Of a stretch of 64,000 nt of DNA, positions 24,960 through 33,660 are shown piece by piece. The stretch covers positions 1 to 64,000 of the forward strand of contig JARGPH010000029.1 of the NCBI GenBank assembly GCA_029213065.1, given 5' to 3'. The DNA is from Verrucomicrobiales bacterium. GTDB lineage: Bacteria; Verrucomicrobiota; Verrucomicrobiia; Verrucomicrobiales; DEV007. The notes under the pieces are model-generated. The model had not been told where the DNA came from and did not search any database. It saw only the letters and a program-made list of their open reading frames with translations. The stretch's first letter is position 1. Each line of letters opens with the position of its first letter. The position numbers were made by a program, and so were the translations under genes.

Positions 24960-26306
24960 ATGATTTTAAGATCGCTGACATTGCTCTTCGCGTGCGGATT
25001 AATGCTCTCAACGGCCCTTGCTCAGGTTGACTCTGATGAAGCGGATCTGGGCTTTAAGGAGATTGAGCTTTTCACCGAAGTTCTGGAAACAATTCGTCAG
25101 GGATATGTGGATGAGGATAAGGTGTCCTATGAGCGATTGATTAACAGCGCCCTCGCCGGCATGCTCGCTGACCTCGATCCTCACTGCCAGTTCATGCAGC
25201 CAAAGGTTTTTGATCAGCTCAAGCGCCATACCGACAGCACTTACGATGGTATTGGAGTGACGATCTCGACGAAGAATGATTCTCTGACCATCGTCACTGC
25301 AAGAGAGGATGGTCCCGCCGCGCGCGCGGGAGTTTTACCCGGGGATCATATCATGAAAATTAATGATAAACTCACAGAGGATGTGGGGATTTCCGAGGCG
25401 GTGAATATGCTCAAGGGCAAGCCGGGGGAGGCGATCAAGCTGACGATTCGTCGTCCTGCGACGCAAAAGCTTCACGAGTACGAGATGAAGCGGGAGGTCA
25501 TTAAGCAATCTTCTGTTAAGGATGTCAGGATTTTGAATCCTGAGTTAACGAAACCTTATCGGATGGGATACGCCCGAATTCTTCAATTCAGCGAGCCAAC
25601 AGCGACAGAACTCGCCGACGCTCTCGACAAACTCGAGCAGGAGGGAATGGATGCCTTCGTTCTCGATATGAGGAATAATCCCGGGGGATTGCTTAACAGC
25701 GCTATCGATGTCTGCGGTGAGTTTGTGAAAGCGGGAACGGTCGTGCTCACCACTGAAGGAAAGCCGGGTTCCGGACAGATCAAGGTTTTCAGGACGAGTG
25801 CGAAGAACAAGCGTCGTGAGCGGGATTATCCTCTCGCGGTATTGCTGAATCATTCTTCGGCGAGCGGTGCCGAAGTGGTCGGTGGTGCTCTTCAGGATCT
25901 CAAGCGTTGCATCGTTGTCGGCGAGACCTCTTTTGGCAAGGGATCGGTTCAATCGATTCTTCCGATTGGCGACGGGAAGGCGATCCGGATGACGACGGCA
26001 AAATATTATACTCCGAGCAGTCATCGCACGATCCACGAAAACGGTGTGATTCCGAATATTGTCGCGACTCTCACCCCGGCTCAGGAGCAGGATCTTATTC
26101 GCTGGTTCAGCCGCGATACGATGTCACCGGCGCAGCGAAAAGAGGCGGAAAAATTCAGAGACCCACAAGTCGTGCGAGCGATCGATGCGATGAAAGGTGC
26201 TCTCGTTTATTCCAAATTCGGCGAGGAGAATAAGGCAGCTCCTGCACCTGCACCAGCGCCGGAGAAAGAAGAGGAGAAAATTGAGTCGGCGGAAGAAGGC
26301 GAGTAG
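24960..26306 (+). CDS. C-terminal processing peptidase (S41 family, PDZ-containing)
   Basis: 448 residues with a signal peptide (1-21). A PDZ domain spans ~90-165 (DGIGVTIS, AARAGVLPGDHIMKI, AVNMLKGKPGEAI). The S41 catalytic part has the Ser/Lys dyad Ser302 (SSASGAEVVGGAL) and Lys327 (TSFGKGSVQS); their spacing of 25 matches plant D1 protease. The C-terminus is Ala/Pro/Glu-rich and disordered. By family it trims C-termini of periplasmic proteins. It ends the run of envelope genes and is followed 28 bases later by tsaD. Confidence 0.92.
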   Translation: MILRSLTLLFACGLMLSTALAQVDSDEADLGFKEIELFTEVLETIRQGYVDEDKVSYERLINSALAGMLADLDPHCQFMQPKVFDQLKRHTDSTYDGIGVTISTKNDSLTIVTAREDGPAARAGVLPGDHIMKINDKLTEDVGISEAVNMLKGKPGEAIKLTIRRPATQKLHEYEMKREVIKQSSVKDVRILNPELTKPYRMGYARILQFSEPTATELADALDKLEQEGMDAFVLDMRNNPGGLLNSAIDVCGEFVKAGTVVLTTEGKPGSGQIKVFRTSAKNKRRERDYPLAVLLNHSSASGAEVVGGALQDLKRCIVVGETSFGKGSVQSILPIGDGKAIRMTTAKYYTPSSHRTIHENGVIPNIVATLTPAQEQDLIRWFSRDTMSPAQRKEAEKFRDPQVVRAIDAMKGALVYSKFGEENKAAPAPAPAPEKEEEKIESAEEGE

Positions 26307-26334
26307 TTGATCTTTTCGTTAAAATTCCAGCGGT

Positions 26335-27351
26335 ATGGCCAGTGACTTTGTGCTCGCGATTGAGACGTCGTGTGATGAAACTGCCGTTGCTGTTGCCGGC
26401 GGGAATGGTGAGATTCTCATCAGCAAGGTCGCTTCGCAGATCGCGCTTCATGCCCCATACGGAGGTGTCGTCCCTGAGTTGGCTTCGAGAAATCACAGTG
26501 TCGATTTGCGTCCACTGATTGATCAAACTTTAGTGGAGGCGGGAATCGATTGGAAATCGATCGGTTCAGTGGCGGCTACGTCCGGTCCCGGTCTCTCCAG
26601 TTCGCTTCTGATTGGCGATACCACCGCCAAAGCAATTGCGGTTGGACTTCAGTGCCCCTTTTATTCGATCAATCACATGGAGGGGCATCTTCTCTCTCCG
26701 TTTATTGGAAGGGGGGAAGCCGTTTCGGAGCACATTGCTTTGATCGTCAGTGGCGGGCATACCATGATTGTCGATGTCGCCGCTGTGGGGGAGTATCAGA
26801 TTTTAGGGTCGACCCGGGATGACGCCGCGGGAGAGGCCTTCGACAAGGTGGGGAAAATGCTCGGACTCGAATACCCGGGTGGTCCCGTCATCGGTCGGCG
26901 TGCTGAAAAAGGGGATCGCAAGGCTTTTGATTTTCCCCGCAGCATGATCGACAGCGGTGATTTTCAGTTCAGTTTCAGCGGATTGAAGACATCGGCCCGC
27001 TACGCGCTCGACAAACTCGGCGCAGAAATCGGGGAATCGGTCATCGATGATTTTTGTGCGTCGTTCGAAGAGGCGATCGTCGATGTTCTCATTGCCAAGT
27101 TGTTCCTTGCGGCGGAAAGGACCGGAAGAAGATTGATAACTGTCAGTGGCGGTGTGAGTTGTAACCGTCGCCTTCGCGAGAGAGCGGAGGCGGAAGCGCG
27201 AGAGCGCGGTCTTGAGTTGTTCCTTGCGTTGCCCGATTACTCGACTGACAACGCGGGGATGATTGCTTTCGCAGCGGCCTTGCGGAGGCTGGTCGGCATT
27301 GCCCCTTCGGGTCTGGATTCTGACATTGACCCCAATTTGAAGCTGGCCTGA
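26335..27351 (+). CDS. tsaD: tRNA N6-threonylcarbamoyladenosine transferase TsaD
   Basis: 338 residues, usual length. It has the metal-binding NHSVDLRP and HMEGHL segments, VPELASR, LIVSGGHTMIVDV, DDAAGEAFDKVGKMLGL, and VSGGVSCNRRLRER near the end. These are the ATPase-fold and metal motifs of the TsaD/Kae1 family, which transfers threonylcarbamoyl to A37 of ANN-decoding tRNAs together with TsaB and TsaE. Those partners are not in the window. Confidence 0.96.
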   Translation: MASDFVLAIETSCDETAVAVAGGNGEILISKVASQIALHAPYGGVVPELASRNHSVDLRPLIDQTLVEAGIDWKSIGSVAATSGPGLSSSLLIGDTTAKAIAVGLQCPFYSINHMEGHLLSPFIGRGEAVSEHIALIVSGGHTMIVDVAAVGEYQILGSTRDDAAGEAFDKVGKMLGLEYPGGPVIGRRAEKGDRKAFDFPRSMIDSGDFQFSFSGLKTSARYALDKLGAEIGESVIDDFCASFEEAIVDVLIAKLFLAAERTGRRLITVSGGVSCNRRLRERAEAEARERGLELFLALPDYSTDNAGMIAFAAALRRLVGIAPSGLDSDIDPNLKLA

Positions 27352-27425
27352 AACCTGTTTTCTATACAGGAAGGCGGTGAGGAAATGATTGCAGAGAAGT
27401 TGTCATCTTGGTAGCTTTGCTGCCC

Positions 27426-28373
27426 ATGCCGTTGAAAACCATCCTCAATTTTGTTGTCGTTCTCCCACTTGTGTTTGTTGGTTTTTCAGTTACTCCCGGC
27501 CATGCCGAAGAGAAAGCAAAGATTGTCTTCGTCGCAGGCAAGCCGAGTCACCCTGCCCGAACTCATGAGCACAAAGCGGGGTGTCACCTTCTCGCCGATT
27601 TGCTGAACGGGCATTATGGCGATCGCGTTACGGCGATGGTCTACGAAAACGGATGGCCCGAGGCGGCTGAGGCGTTTGCAGAGGCTGACGCTGTCATTAT
27701 TTTCTCCGACGGCGGGCAACGTCATCCTGCTTTTTTTCATCTCAAGACACTCGACGATTTACGTTCCCGCGGGATTGGTTTGGGTGCGATTCACTACGCT
27801 GTGGAAATGGAGCCGGGCGAGACCAATGATGCGCTCATCGCGAGTATTGGAGGAGCTTTCGAAGTGAATTACTCGGTGAACCCACACTGGGTGGCGGATT
27901 TTAAGGTGGACTCAGATCACCCGGTCGCGAACGGTGTCGAACCTTTTGCGATCGAGGATGAGTGGTACTTTAACATGCGTTTTGCCAGTGGCGAAGGGGT
28001 CACTCCGATTCTCTCGGCAGTTCCACCGCCAGAGACGATGAGCCGTCCGGATGGGCATCATTCCGGGAATCCTGAAGTCCGTAAAATGGTTGAGGCGAAA
28101 GAGCCGCAGCATGTCTGCTGGGTTTACGAGAGTCCTGAGACGGACGGTGCAAAGGTGCATCGCGGGTTCGGTTTTACAGGCGGGCATTTTCACGACAACT
28201 GGGCGAATGACGGGTTTCGAAAAACCGTTCTGAATGCGATTTGCTGGACAGCTGGAGTGGAAATTCCGGAAGCGGGAATGGAAACCCCTACCCCTGACAA
28301 GGCGGCGCTGGATCGAAATCTCGATGACAAGCCCGCCCCCAGGGCCCGGAAAAAGAAAGCCGTGAAGAAATGA
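27426..28373 (+). CDS. Secreted ThuA-like protein
   Basis: 315 residues from the ATG at 27426 (a TTG six codons upstream is also open). The signal peptide ends near GHAEE. The ThuA-like, class-I glutamine-amidotransferase fold shows in KIVFVAGKPSHPARTHEHKAG, ADAVIIFSDGGQRH, GIGLGAIHYAVE and FGFTGGHFHDNW. Many PVC bacteria encode such proteins beside Gfo/Idh/MocA oxidoreductases, as here, and they are linked to sugar modification or degradation. The C-terminus is Lys-rich. The two genes are 28 bases apart. Confidence 0.85.
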   Translation: MPLKTILNFVVVLPLVFVGFSVTPGHAEEKAKIVFVAGKPSHPARTHEHKAGCHLLADLLNGHYGDRVTAMVYENGWPEAAEAFAEADAVIIFSDGGQRHPAFFHLKTLDDLRSRGIGLGAIHYAVEMEPGETNDALIASIGGAFEVNYSVNPHWVADFKVDSDHPVANGVEPFAIEDEWYFNMRFASGEGVTPILSAVPPPETMSRPDGHHSGNPEVRKMVEAKEPQHVCWVYESPETDGAKVHRGFGFTGGHFHDNWANDGFRKTVLNAICWTAGVEIPEAGMETPTPDKAALDRNLDDKPAPRARKKKAVKK

Positions 28374-28401
28374 TCCTGTGCCCTCACTAACCAATTATCC
28401 T

Positions 28402-29796
28402 ATGAAGAAAGAACAAACACCTAAAAATGAAGACGGAGTTTCCAGAAGGAAGTTCGTAGCCGGCGCTTCAGCCGCCGGAGCAGCGGCTGCTGTCCTGCCG
28501 ATCGAAAGCAGCGCTCAGGTTGCCGGCAGTGATGCGGTTAAAGTTGGTATGATCGGAATGGGCGGACGAGGGTCCGGTGCGATTGTGCAAAACCTTACCG
28601 CGAACGACAGCTCGCAGTTGTATGCCTGTGCGGATGCCTTTCAGGATAAGATTGATGGGACGGGGCCACGTGCTTCAGGTCTTCCCAAGATTACGCAGCA
28701 GCTCGAAAAGCTGGGTAAGGAGAAGCAGGTCGACCTTCCTCAGAGCCGACAGTATGCGGGATTCGATGCATACAAAGCAGTGATCGATGAGTGTGACCTC
28801 GTTGTCATCGCGACCCCTCCGGGATTCCGCCCGATTCACTTCGAATACGCAGTGCAGCAGGGGAAAAACGTTTTCATGGAGAAGCCGGTGTGTGTTGATG
28901 CCTGGGGTTACAACAAGGTGATTGAGGCCGCGAAGATGGCGGACCAGAAGAATCTCAAAGTGGTCGTTGGACTTCAGCGTCACTATCAGAACGTTTACCT
29001 TGAGGCTTATAAAAAGGTTCACGAAGAAGGTCTTCTCGGGGATATCGTAAGCGCGCAGGTTTGGTGGAATGGAAGCCGCCCCTGGATCGTGAAGCGTGAG
29101 CCGGGTTGGACGGAGATGGAATACCAGATGCGTAACTGGTATCACTTCAATTGGCTTTGCGGGGATCACATTGCAGAGCAACACGTTCACAACATTGACG
29201 TGATGAACTGGTTCCTCAGTGGTGATTCTGTTGCAGGAGGTCATCCGATCTCCGCTCAGGGAATGGGTGGTCGTGCCGGAACCGAACCTCTCTCAGTGGG
29301 CGAGATTTTCGATCACCACTACGTCGAGTTCCGCTATGGAAACGAACACAACAACGCGGTAATGAACAGCCAGTGTCGTCAGATTAAGAATACCTGGAAG
29401 AAGGTCGCTGAAGAGATTCACGGGTCGGATGGTATTCTTCACCTCGGTTCCGGTCGTATTACCGATCTCAAAGGCGAGCTGAAATGGCAGTATCGCGCTC
29501 CACGCAGCGGCGATCCCAATCCTTATCAGGTTGAGCACGATCGTCTTTACGAAGCAATTCGCGAAGATAAGCCCCTCAACAATGCCTATTACGGTGCGAA
29601 GAGCTCCTTCACCAGTGTTCTCGGACGTCTTGCCACAGCAAGCGGACAGGAAATCACATGGGATGAAGCCGTGAAATCAGATTTCTCCATCATGCCGGAA
29701 GAGTTTGATATGAGCGCTGAGCCTCCGGTCAAGCCGGGTGAAGACGGGAACTACGAACTCGCTATTCCAGGTGAGTGGAAGCTGCCCTGGGCATAA
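28402..29796 (+). CDS. Tat-exported Gfo/Idh/MocA family oxidoreductase
   Basis: 464 residues from the ATG at 28402. The Tat signal has SRRKFVAGASAAGAAAA. The Rossmann motif VKVGMIGMGGRGSGAI follows, with the conserved EKP triplet (NVFMEKPVCVD) and a catalytic-type His in LCGDHIAEQHVHNIDVMNW. This is the PVC type of exported NAD(P)-dependent sugar or inositol dehydrogenase, probably with a tightly bound nucleotide. It pairs with the ThuA-like protein and ends in a terminator. Substrate unknown. Confidence 0.9.
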   Translation: MKKEQTPKNEDGVSRRKFVAGASAAGAAAAVLPIESSAQVAGSDAVKVGMIGMGGRGSGAIVQNLTANDSSQLYACADAFQDKIDGTGPRASGLPKITQQLEKLGKEKQVDLPQSRQYAGFDAYKAVIDECDLVVIATPPGFRPIHFEYAVQQGKNVFMEKPVCVDAWGYNKVIEAAKMADQKNLKVVVGLQRHYQNVYLEAYKKVHEEGLLGDIVSAQVWWNGSRPWIVKREPGWTEMEYQMRNWYHFNWLCGDHIAEQHVHNIDVMNWFLSGDSVAGGHPISAQGMGGRAGTEPLSVGEIFDHHYVEFRYGNEHNNAVMNSQCRQIKNTWKKVAEEIHGSDGILHLGSGRITDLKGELKWQYRAPRSGDPNPYQVEHDRLYEAIREDKPLNNAYYGAKSSFTSVLGRLATASGQEITWDEAVKSDFSIMPEEFDMSAEPPVKPGEDGNYELAIPGEWKLPWA

Positions 29797-29842
29797 GCGA
29801 CCCATCTTCCCGGTCGGACTAATCCTGCCCGGGTAAACTTTG

Positions 29843-29879
29843 AAAACGGTCTCCGGTTCACCCTGGAGGCCGTTTTTTT
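29843..29879 (+). terminator. Rho-independent terminator
   Basis: A stem of AACGG-CTCC type pairing with GGAGG-CCGTT, with one mismatch, followed by T7, 46 bases after the oxidoreductase stop. Confidence 0.85.
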
Positions 29880-30239
29880 GTGGGGGAAGGGCAATTCGGT
29901 GATTCCCATCGGGAGGCTGTGCGAAAGTAGGAAAGGATTCCGACCCTCCTGCTGTGTTGTCGTGTGTGATGGGGGGGGGCGCAGTTCCCCTGCGACTGCG
30001 CCGACGGTGACTCCGCGGAAGAAAACGGGAGCGCTGTACAATACGAAGCCGCTCAACCCGAGGGTCAAGCGGCTCCGAAACACGAAACACAAACAGACAG
30101 TTACCGAGAAAGTAACCGACTTTATGTTAACTGATATTTAACTTATGTCAACTATTTAGAGTTAATTAATTCATTTTTTAACAATAAAACTTCAAATTCG
30201 CTCATTTCCAGGATTGGTGTAGATTTCCCTTCCAAAAAA
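29880..30239. other. Noncoding 360-base region with two hairpins and a G9 tract
   Basis: I find no convincing gene. Two clear stem-loops are present: GGCGCAGT / ACTGCGCC (29978-30002) and AGCCGCT / AGCGGCT (30047-30074), the second with a partly complementary interior. A run of nine G sits at 29971-29979. The last ~110 bases are very A+T-rich and should hold the promoter of the L,D-transpeptidase gene. A small RNA or structured 5' leader is possible but unproven. Confidence 0.5.
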
Positions 30240-30926
30240 ATGAATCAGACTGGAATAAATTTTCGAATCGGATCCCTCCTCATGGTGGTATGTGGTGCTG
30301 TCGCTCTTTCAATGATGGGAGGGTGTAAAACGACAGATGTCGGGGAAACCCCTGCCAGCATGGCGGTGCGGTATGGGACGGTGGGCAACGCGAACAATTT
30401 GAATGTGCGCGTCAGCCTCAATAACCGGGCCGTCTACGTTTTCGAAGGAGACGAGCCTCGCTTCGTTGCTGCAGTCGCGATCGGAAAGCCCTCCAATCCG
30501 ACTCCCACGGGAACTTTCAAGATTCAGCACAAGGAAGCGAAAAAGCGCTCCAGCGGATACGGATTTTTCAAAAAAGGCGATCAGGTCATTCCCGGGAAAC
30601 GTGGCGACATGCCTGCCGGATACAGTTATGTCGGGTACCCGCTTCCTTATTGGGCATACTTCTCGCATGACTGTGGTTTCCACGCCGGGGCGGTCTGGCC
30701 TGAGCCGCGCACACATGGTTGTCTTCGCCTTCACAAGACAATCGCGGACGATTTCTTCCACATGATCAAAGTCGGCACACCGGTGACGATTGCGAACAGT
30801 CTCCCTGAAGATGCCACGATCGGGAAAAATGTTCCCCGTCCGACCGATTACGCTCACCCCGATTCGTCACCTGCCGTTCGTGCATCGGACGCAGTGTTCA
30901 CGGATATGGATAACGTGTGGTTCTAA
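30240..30926 (+). CDS. L,D-transpeptidase (YkuD) lipoprotein
   Basis: 228 residues. The signal has a lipobox-like SMMGGC with Cys29. The YkuD catalytic motif is GFHAGAVWPEPRTHGCLRL with His159, Gly160 and nucleophile Cys161, preceded by GKPSNPTPTGTFKI. Family members make 3-3 crosslinks in peptidoglycan or attach proteins to it. The catalytic domain is a single unit without LysM. ispH begins eight bases after its stop, so the two are probably co-transcribed. Confidence 0.92.
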   Translation: MNQTGINFRIGSLLMVVCGAVALSMMGGCKTTDVGETPASMAVRYGTVGNANNLNVRVSLNNRAVYVFEGDEPRFVAAVAIGKPSNPTPTGTFKIQHKEAKKRSSGYGFFKKGDQVIPGKRGDMPAGYSYVGYPLPYWAYFSHDCGFHAGAVWPEPRTHGCLRLHKTIADDFFHMIKVGTPVTIANSLPEDATIGKNVPRPTDYAHPDSSPAVRASDAVFTDMDNVWF

Positions 30927-30933
30927 TTCAGTT

Positions 30934-32160
30934 ATGCCAGGCAGTTCCACCAGTAAAAAGCGCCGTCGTGTCAATGTCCGCACGCCGGAAGTGATGGAGC
31001 GCGTCCAGGCGGAAGTCGCCAATCACTACGAGAGTTCTATCGTGGAAAAGGTGAGGGCACTCGACGGTGTCCTCACGATTGGAAAGACGACGATCAGACT
31101 CGCGAAGCAGTTCGGTTTTTGTTACGGGGTCGAGCGGGCCATCGATTTGGCTTATGCCTCGCGCCGTGTCTTTCCTGACAATCGTATATTTCTGATCGGT
31201 GAGATCATTCACAATCCGGAAGTGAACCGGCAGCTGGAGGACATGAAGATTGTTTCACTTCCCTGGCGGAAGATGGACGAGACCTATGAGGATCTCTCTG
31301 AGGACGATGTCGTGATTGTTCCGGCTTTCGGGGCTCCGATTTCGTTCATGGATAAGGTCGAGTCACAGGGCTGTCATACCGTCGACACCACTTGTGGCGA
31401 TGTTATGAAAGTCTGGAAACGGGTTCGTGGATTTGCCCGTGACGGGATCACTTCCATTATTCACGGGAAAGCCGATCACGAAGAGACCCGCGCGACGGCA
31501 TCGCGCGCCGCCGGTGATGACGGCAAGGGCAGTTACTTGATCATCCTTACCCTTGAAGATGCGGACTACGTCTGTCGCTATATTGAAAGCGGAGGAGATC
31601 GTGAGGAATTTCTTAATCGATTTGAAGGAGCCGTTTCTGAGGGGTTCGACCCTGACCTTCATCTCAAACAGGTTGGCGTGGCGAATCAGACCACGATGCT
31701 GAAATCGGAAACAGAGGAAATTCAGAATCGCGTTCGCAGAGCCGTAGAGGCCCGCGATGGATCCGATGAAAATTTCTCTGTTTTTGACACTATTTGCGGA
31801 GCGACCCAGGAGCGTCAGGATGCGCTTTTCGAAATGCTGAAGAGTCAGATGGACCTTCTTCTTGTCGTCGGCGGTTACAACAGTTCGAACACGACCCACC
31901 TTGTTGAGATTGGAGAGAAGGAGCTTCCCACCTTTTTTATCCGGAAAGCCGACTGCATCGTTTCACTCGATGAGATCGTTCACTACGATCTTGAGCAGAA
32001 AGAGGAAGTGACCGCTTATGCCTCGATCTTCGACCCTGAAAAAGACGCTGTGATTGGAATTACCGCGGGCGCTTCCTGCCCGAGTAACCTGATCGAAGAT
32101 ACCATCCTCAAAGTATTCGAACTGCGGGGAATTGACGCGGATCAAATTCGGTCGGCGTAG
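30934..32160 (+). CDS. ispH: 4-hydroxy-3-methylbut-2-enyl diphosphate reductase, long form
   Basis: 408 residues from the ATG at 30934; frame sequence upstream overlaps the transpeptidase gene and is rejected. The three iron-sulfur cysteines are in FGFCYGVERAI, GCHTVDTTCGDV and TAGASCPSNLIE, and the catalytic-type Glu/Thr segment is GVANQTTMLKSETEEI. The ~100-residue extra length is typical of the plant/cyanobacterial long IspH type rather than the ~315-residue enterobacterial type. It performs the last step of the MEP isoprenoid pathway. Confidence 0.95.
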   Translation: MPGSSTSKKRRRVNVRTPEVMERVQAEVANHYESSIVEKVRALDGVLTIGKTTIRLAKQFGFCYGVERAIDLAYASRRVFPDNRIFLIGEIIHNPEVNRQLEDMKIVSLPWRKMDETYEDLSEDDVVIVPAFGAPISFMDKVESQGCHTVDTTCGDVMKVWKRVRGFARDGITSIIHGKADHEETRATASRAAGDDGKGSYLIILTLEDADYVCRYIESGGDREEFLNRFEGAVSEGFDPDLHLKQVGVANQTTMLKSETEEIQNRVRRAVEARDGSDENFSVFDTICGATQERQDALFEMLKSQMDLLLVVGGYNSSNTTHLVEIGEKELPTFFIRKADCIVSLDEIVHYDLEQKEEVTAYASIFDPEKDAVIGITAGASCPSNLIEDTILKVFELRGIDADQIRSA

Positions 32161-32192
32161 GCGCTACGGGCGGACCGGATCTTTTGCCCGGA

Positions 32193-33659
32193 CTACTTTC
32201 GGTCGAAAAGCGAAGCGCTGTCGGGGTAAAGCTGGACGAAGACCGTTCCAATCAGCTTTCGAAATTCCTTTTCCAGATCCCGCTTCAGCTTGACCGGATC
32301 GGAGTCGAGACCGCCCTTTTTCCAGAGTTTGTTCCAGACTTCGGCGTTTTCGGCGAGTTCCTCTTTGAGGATTGCCTCCCATTTGGCAGGATTGTTGACA
32401 GGATCCTGCCATGAGCCACGTCCGCGGCCGAAGTGGGATACAGCAAGATAAAGCATCACGATCGCCTGAACCTGACTGCGGAAATGATTCTCGGTCCAGC
32501 GCACCATATTCTGGCCTGCCTGAGTGAGATTGAATCCGTAGGCGAGGGCAAACGTCGTCGCTCCGCCGAGGAGCATCCCTACGATCGCGCCGCCGCCAAA
32601 GGTCATTCCTCCCGAAATGAGATCTGCGGAGAGTCCTCCCACCAGCCCTGAAGCCGCGCCTCCGATTGTGGCGAGGATCGATTCCTCCACGTTTCGTTTC
32701 ACCGCAAACTCTTCGCGCGAAACTTTCGACAGCGCGGAGGCGGTCTGACCGTCGAGTCCGTGAATGGAAATGAGTTCGTTCACGGTCTTCGAAGTCCGCT
32801 CTGCGAGGCGCTCATACATGCGGGTCTGGATTTGTTCGAGCTCCTTGTTTCGCTCTCTCCGGTTAACGAGCTGGGTGAGCTTGTCCACGAGGCCCCGCTC
32901 TGGAAGCGGTTCTGTATCGGTCAGGGAAAAACAGGCCAGATCGGAAATTGCTCCGACAGCGTTGTTGAGAATCTCGACGTTCCGCTCGATCCACGCATCT
33001 CTGAGTTTGAGGGCGACCTTGTGCTTTCTGCCCTCCAGCACCTCGGCGGCTTTTTCAAGGATGTGGTGCTCCTGAGTCCAACTGCGGGTGAACGCATCCA
33101 GAGTCGAAACGCTTTTTACGATTTCAAATTTAGCGAGGTGTTCCCGCCACGCGGATTCGTTCTTTCGCTCTTTCTCCGCGTTGGGTTCCCCGGTTTGGTT
33201 GAGGAAAACCAGAACCGGCTTTTTGATCCATTCGATTACTTCGATTTCGAGGTCGACGTAGCTGAGTGACTCTGGCGGCTGGGAGGCATCGACGAGATAG
33301 AGAACCACATCAGCATCGCTTTGGACGTTTCGAATCGCCTCCTGACTGCACCAGAGAGATTTGTCGGCGGCCCGATCCCAGACCTGATGGAGAATCCAAC
33401 CGACTGGATTCTCGCTCGCGCGCAAACGTCTCGCGAGCTTTGCGAGATTGGAGCCGAAGCCGGGGGTGTCCCAGATCCGGGCGACGAGATCGTCCTTCTC
33501 GATGAGCGGGTAGGCCTCGGGAATGATTGTGACGTGTGCGCTGTCCGCGACCTCTCCCACGTCTTCCCGCAGCAGGGTGCGGGCGAGAGCCGTTTTACCT
33601 ACGTTGGTGTGTGAGATCAAGCTCAGCACGATTTCATTGTCGGCGGCAGTGGAGGCCAT
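32193..33659 (-). CDS. P-loop GTPase with DUF3482-like C-terminus
   Basis: 488 residues. GTPase motifs: G1 SHTNVGKTALAR (16-27), G3 DTPGFGS (64-70) and G4 replaced by FLNQTGEPN (NQxG rather than NKxD), which may alter guanine specificity. A Gly/Ala-rich hydrophobic stretch (IGGAASGLVGGLSADLI and IVGMLLGGATTFALAYG) may insert into a membrane. GTPases of this type with a DUF3482 C-terminus are usually next to a DUF2868 gene, as here: the neighbour ends one base before this start. Function unknown. Confidence 0.8.
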   Translation of the reverse strand: MASTAADNEIVLSLISHTNVGKTALARTLLREDVGEVADSAHVTIIPEAYPLIEKDDLVARIWDTPGFGSNLAKLARRLRASENPVGWILHQVWDRAADKSLWCSQEAIRNVQSDADVVLYLVDASQPPESLSYVDLEIEVIEWIKKPVLVFLNQTGEPNAEKERKNESAWREHLAKFEIVKSVSTLDAFTRSWTQEHHILEKAAEVLEGRKHKVALKLRDAWIERNVEILNNAVGAISDLACFSLTDTEPLPERGLVDKLTQLVNRRERNKELEQIQTRMYERLAERTSKTVNELISIHGLDGQTASALSKVSREEFAVKRNVEESILATIGGAASGLVGGLSADLISGGMTFGGGAIVGMLLGGATTFALAYGFNLTQAGQNMVRWTENHFRSQVQAIVMLYLAVSHFGRGRGSWQDPVNNPAKWEAILKEELAENAEVWNKLWKKGGLDSDPVKLKRDLEKEFRKLIGTVFVQLYPDSASLFDRK

Positions 33660-33660
33660 G

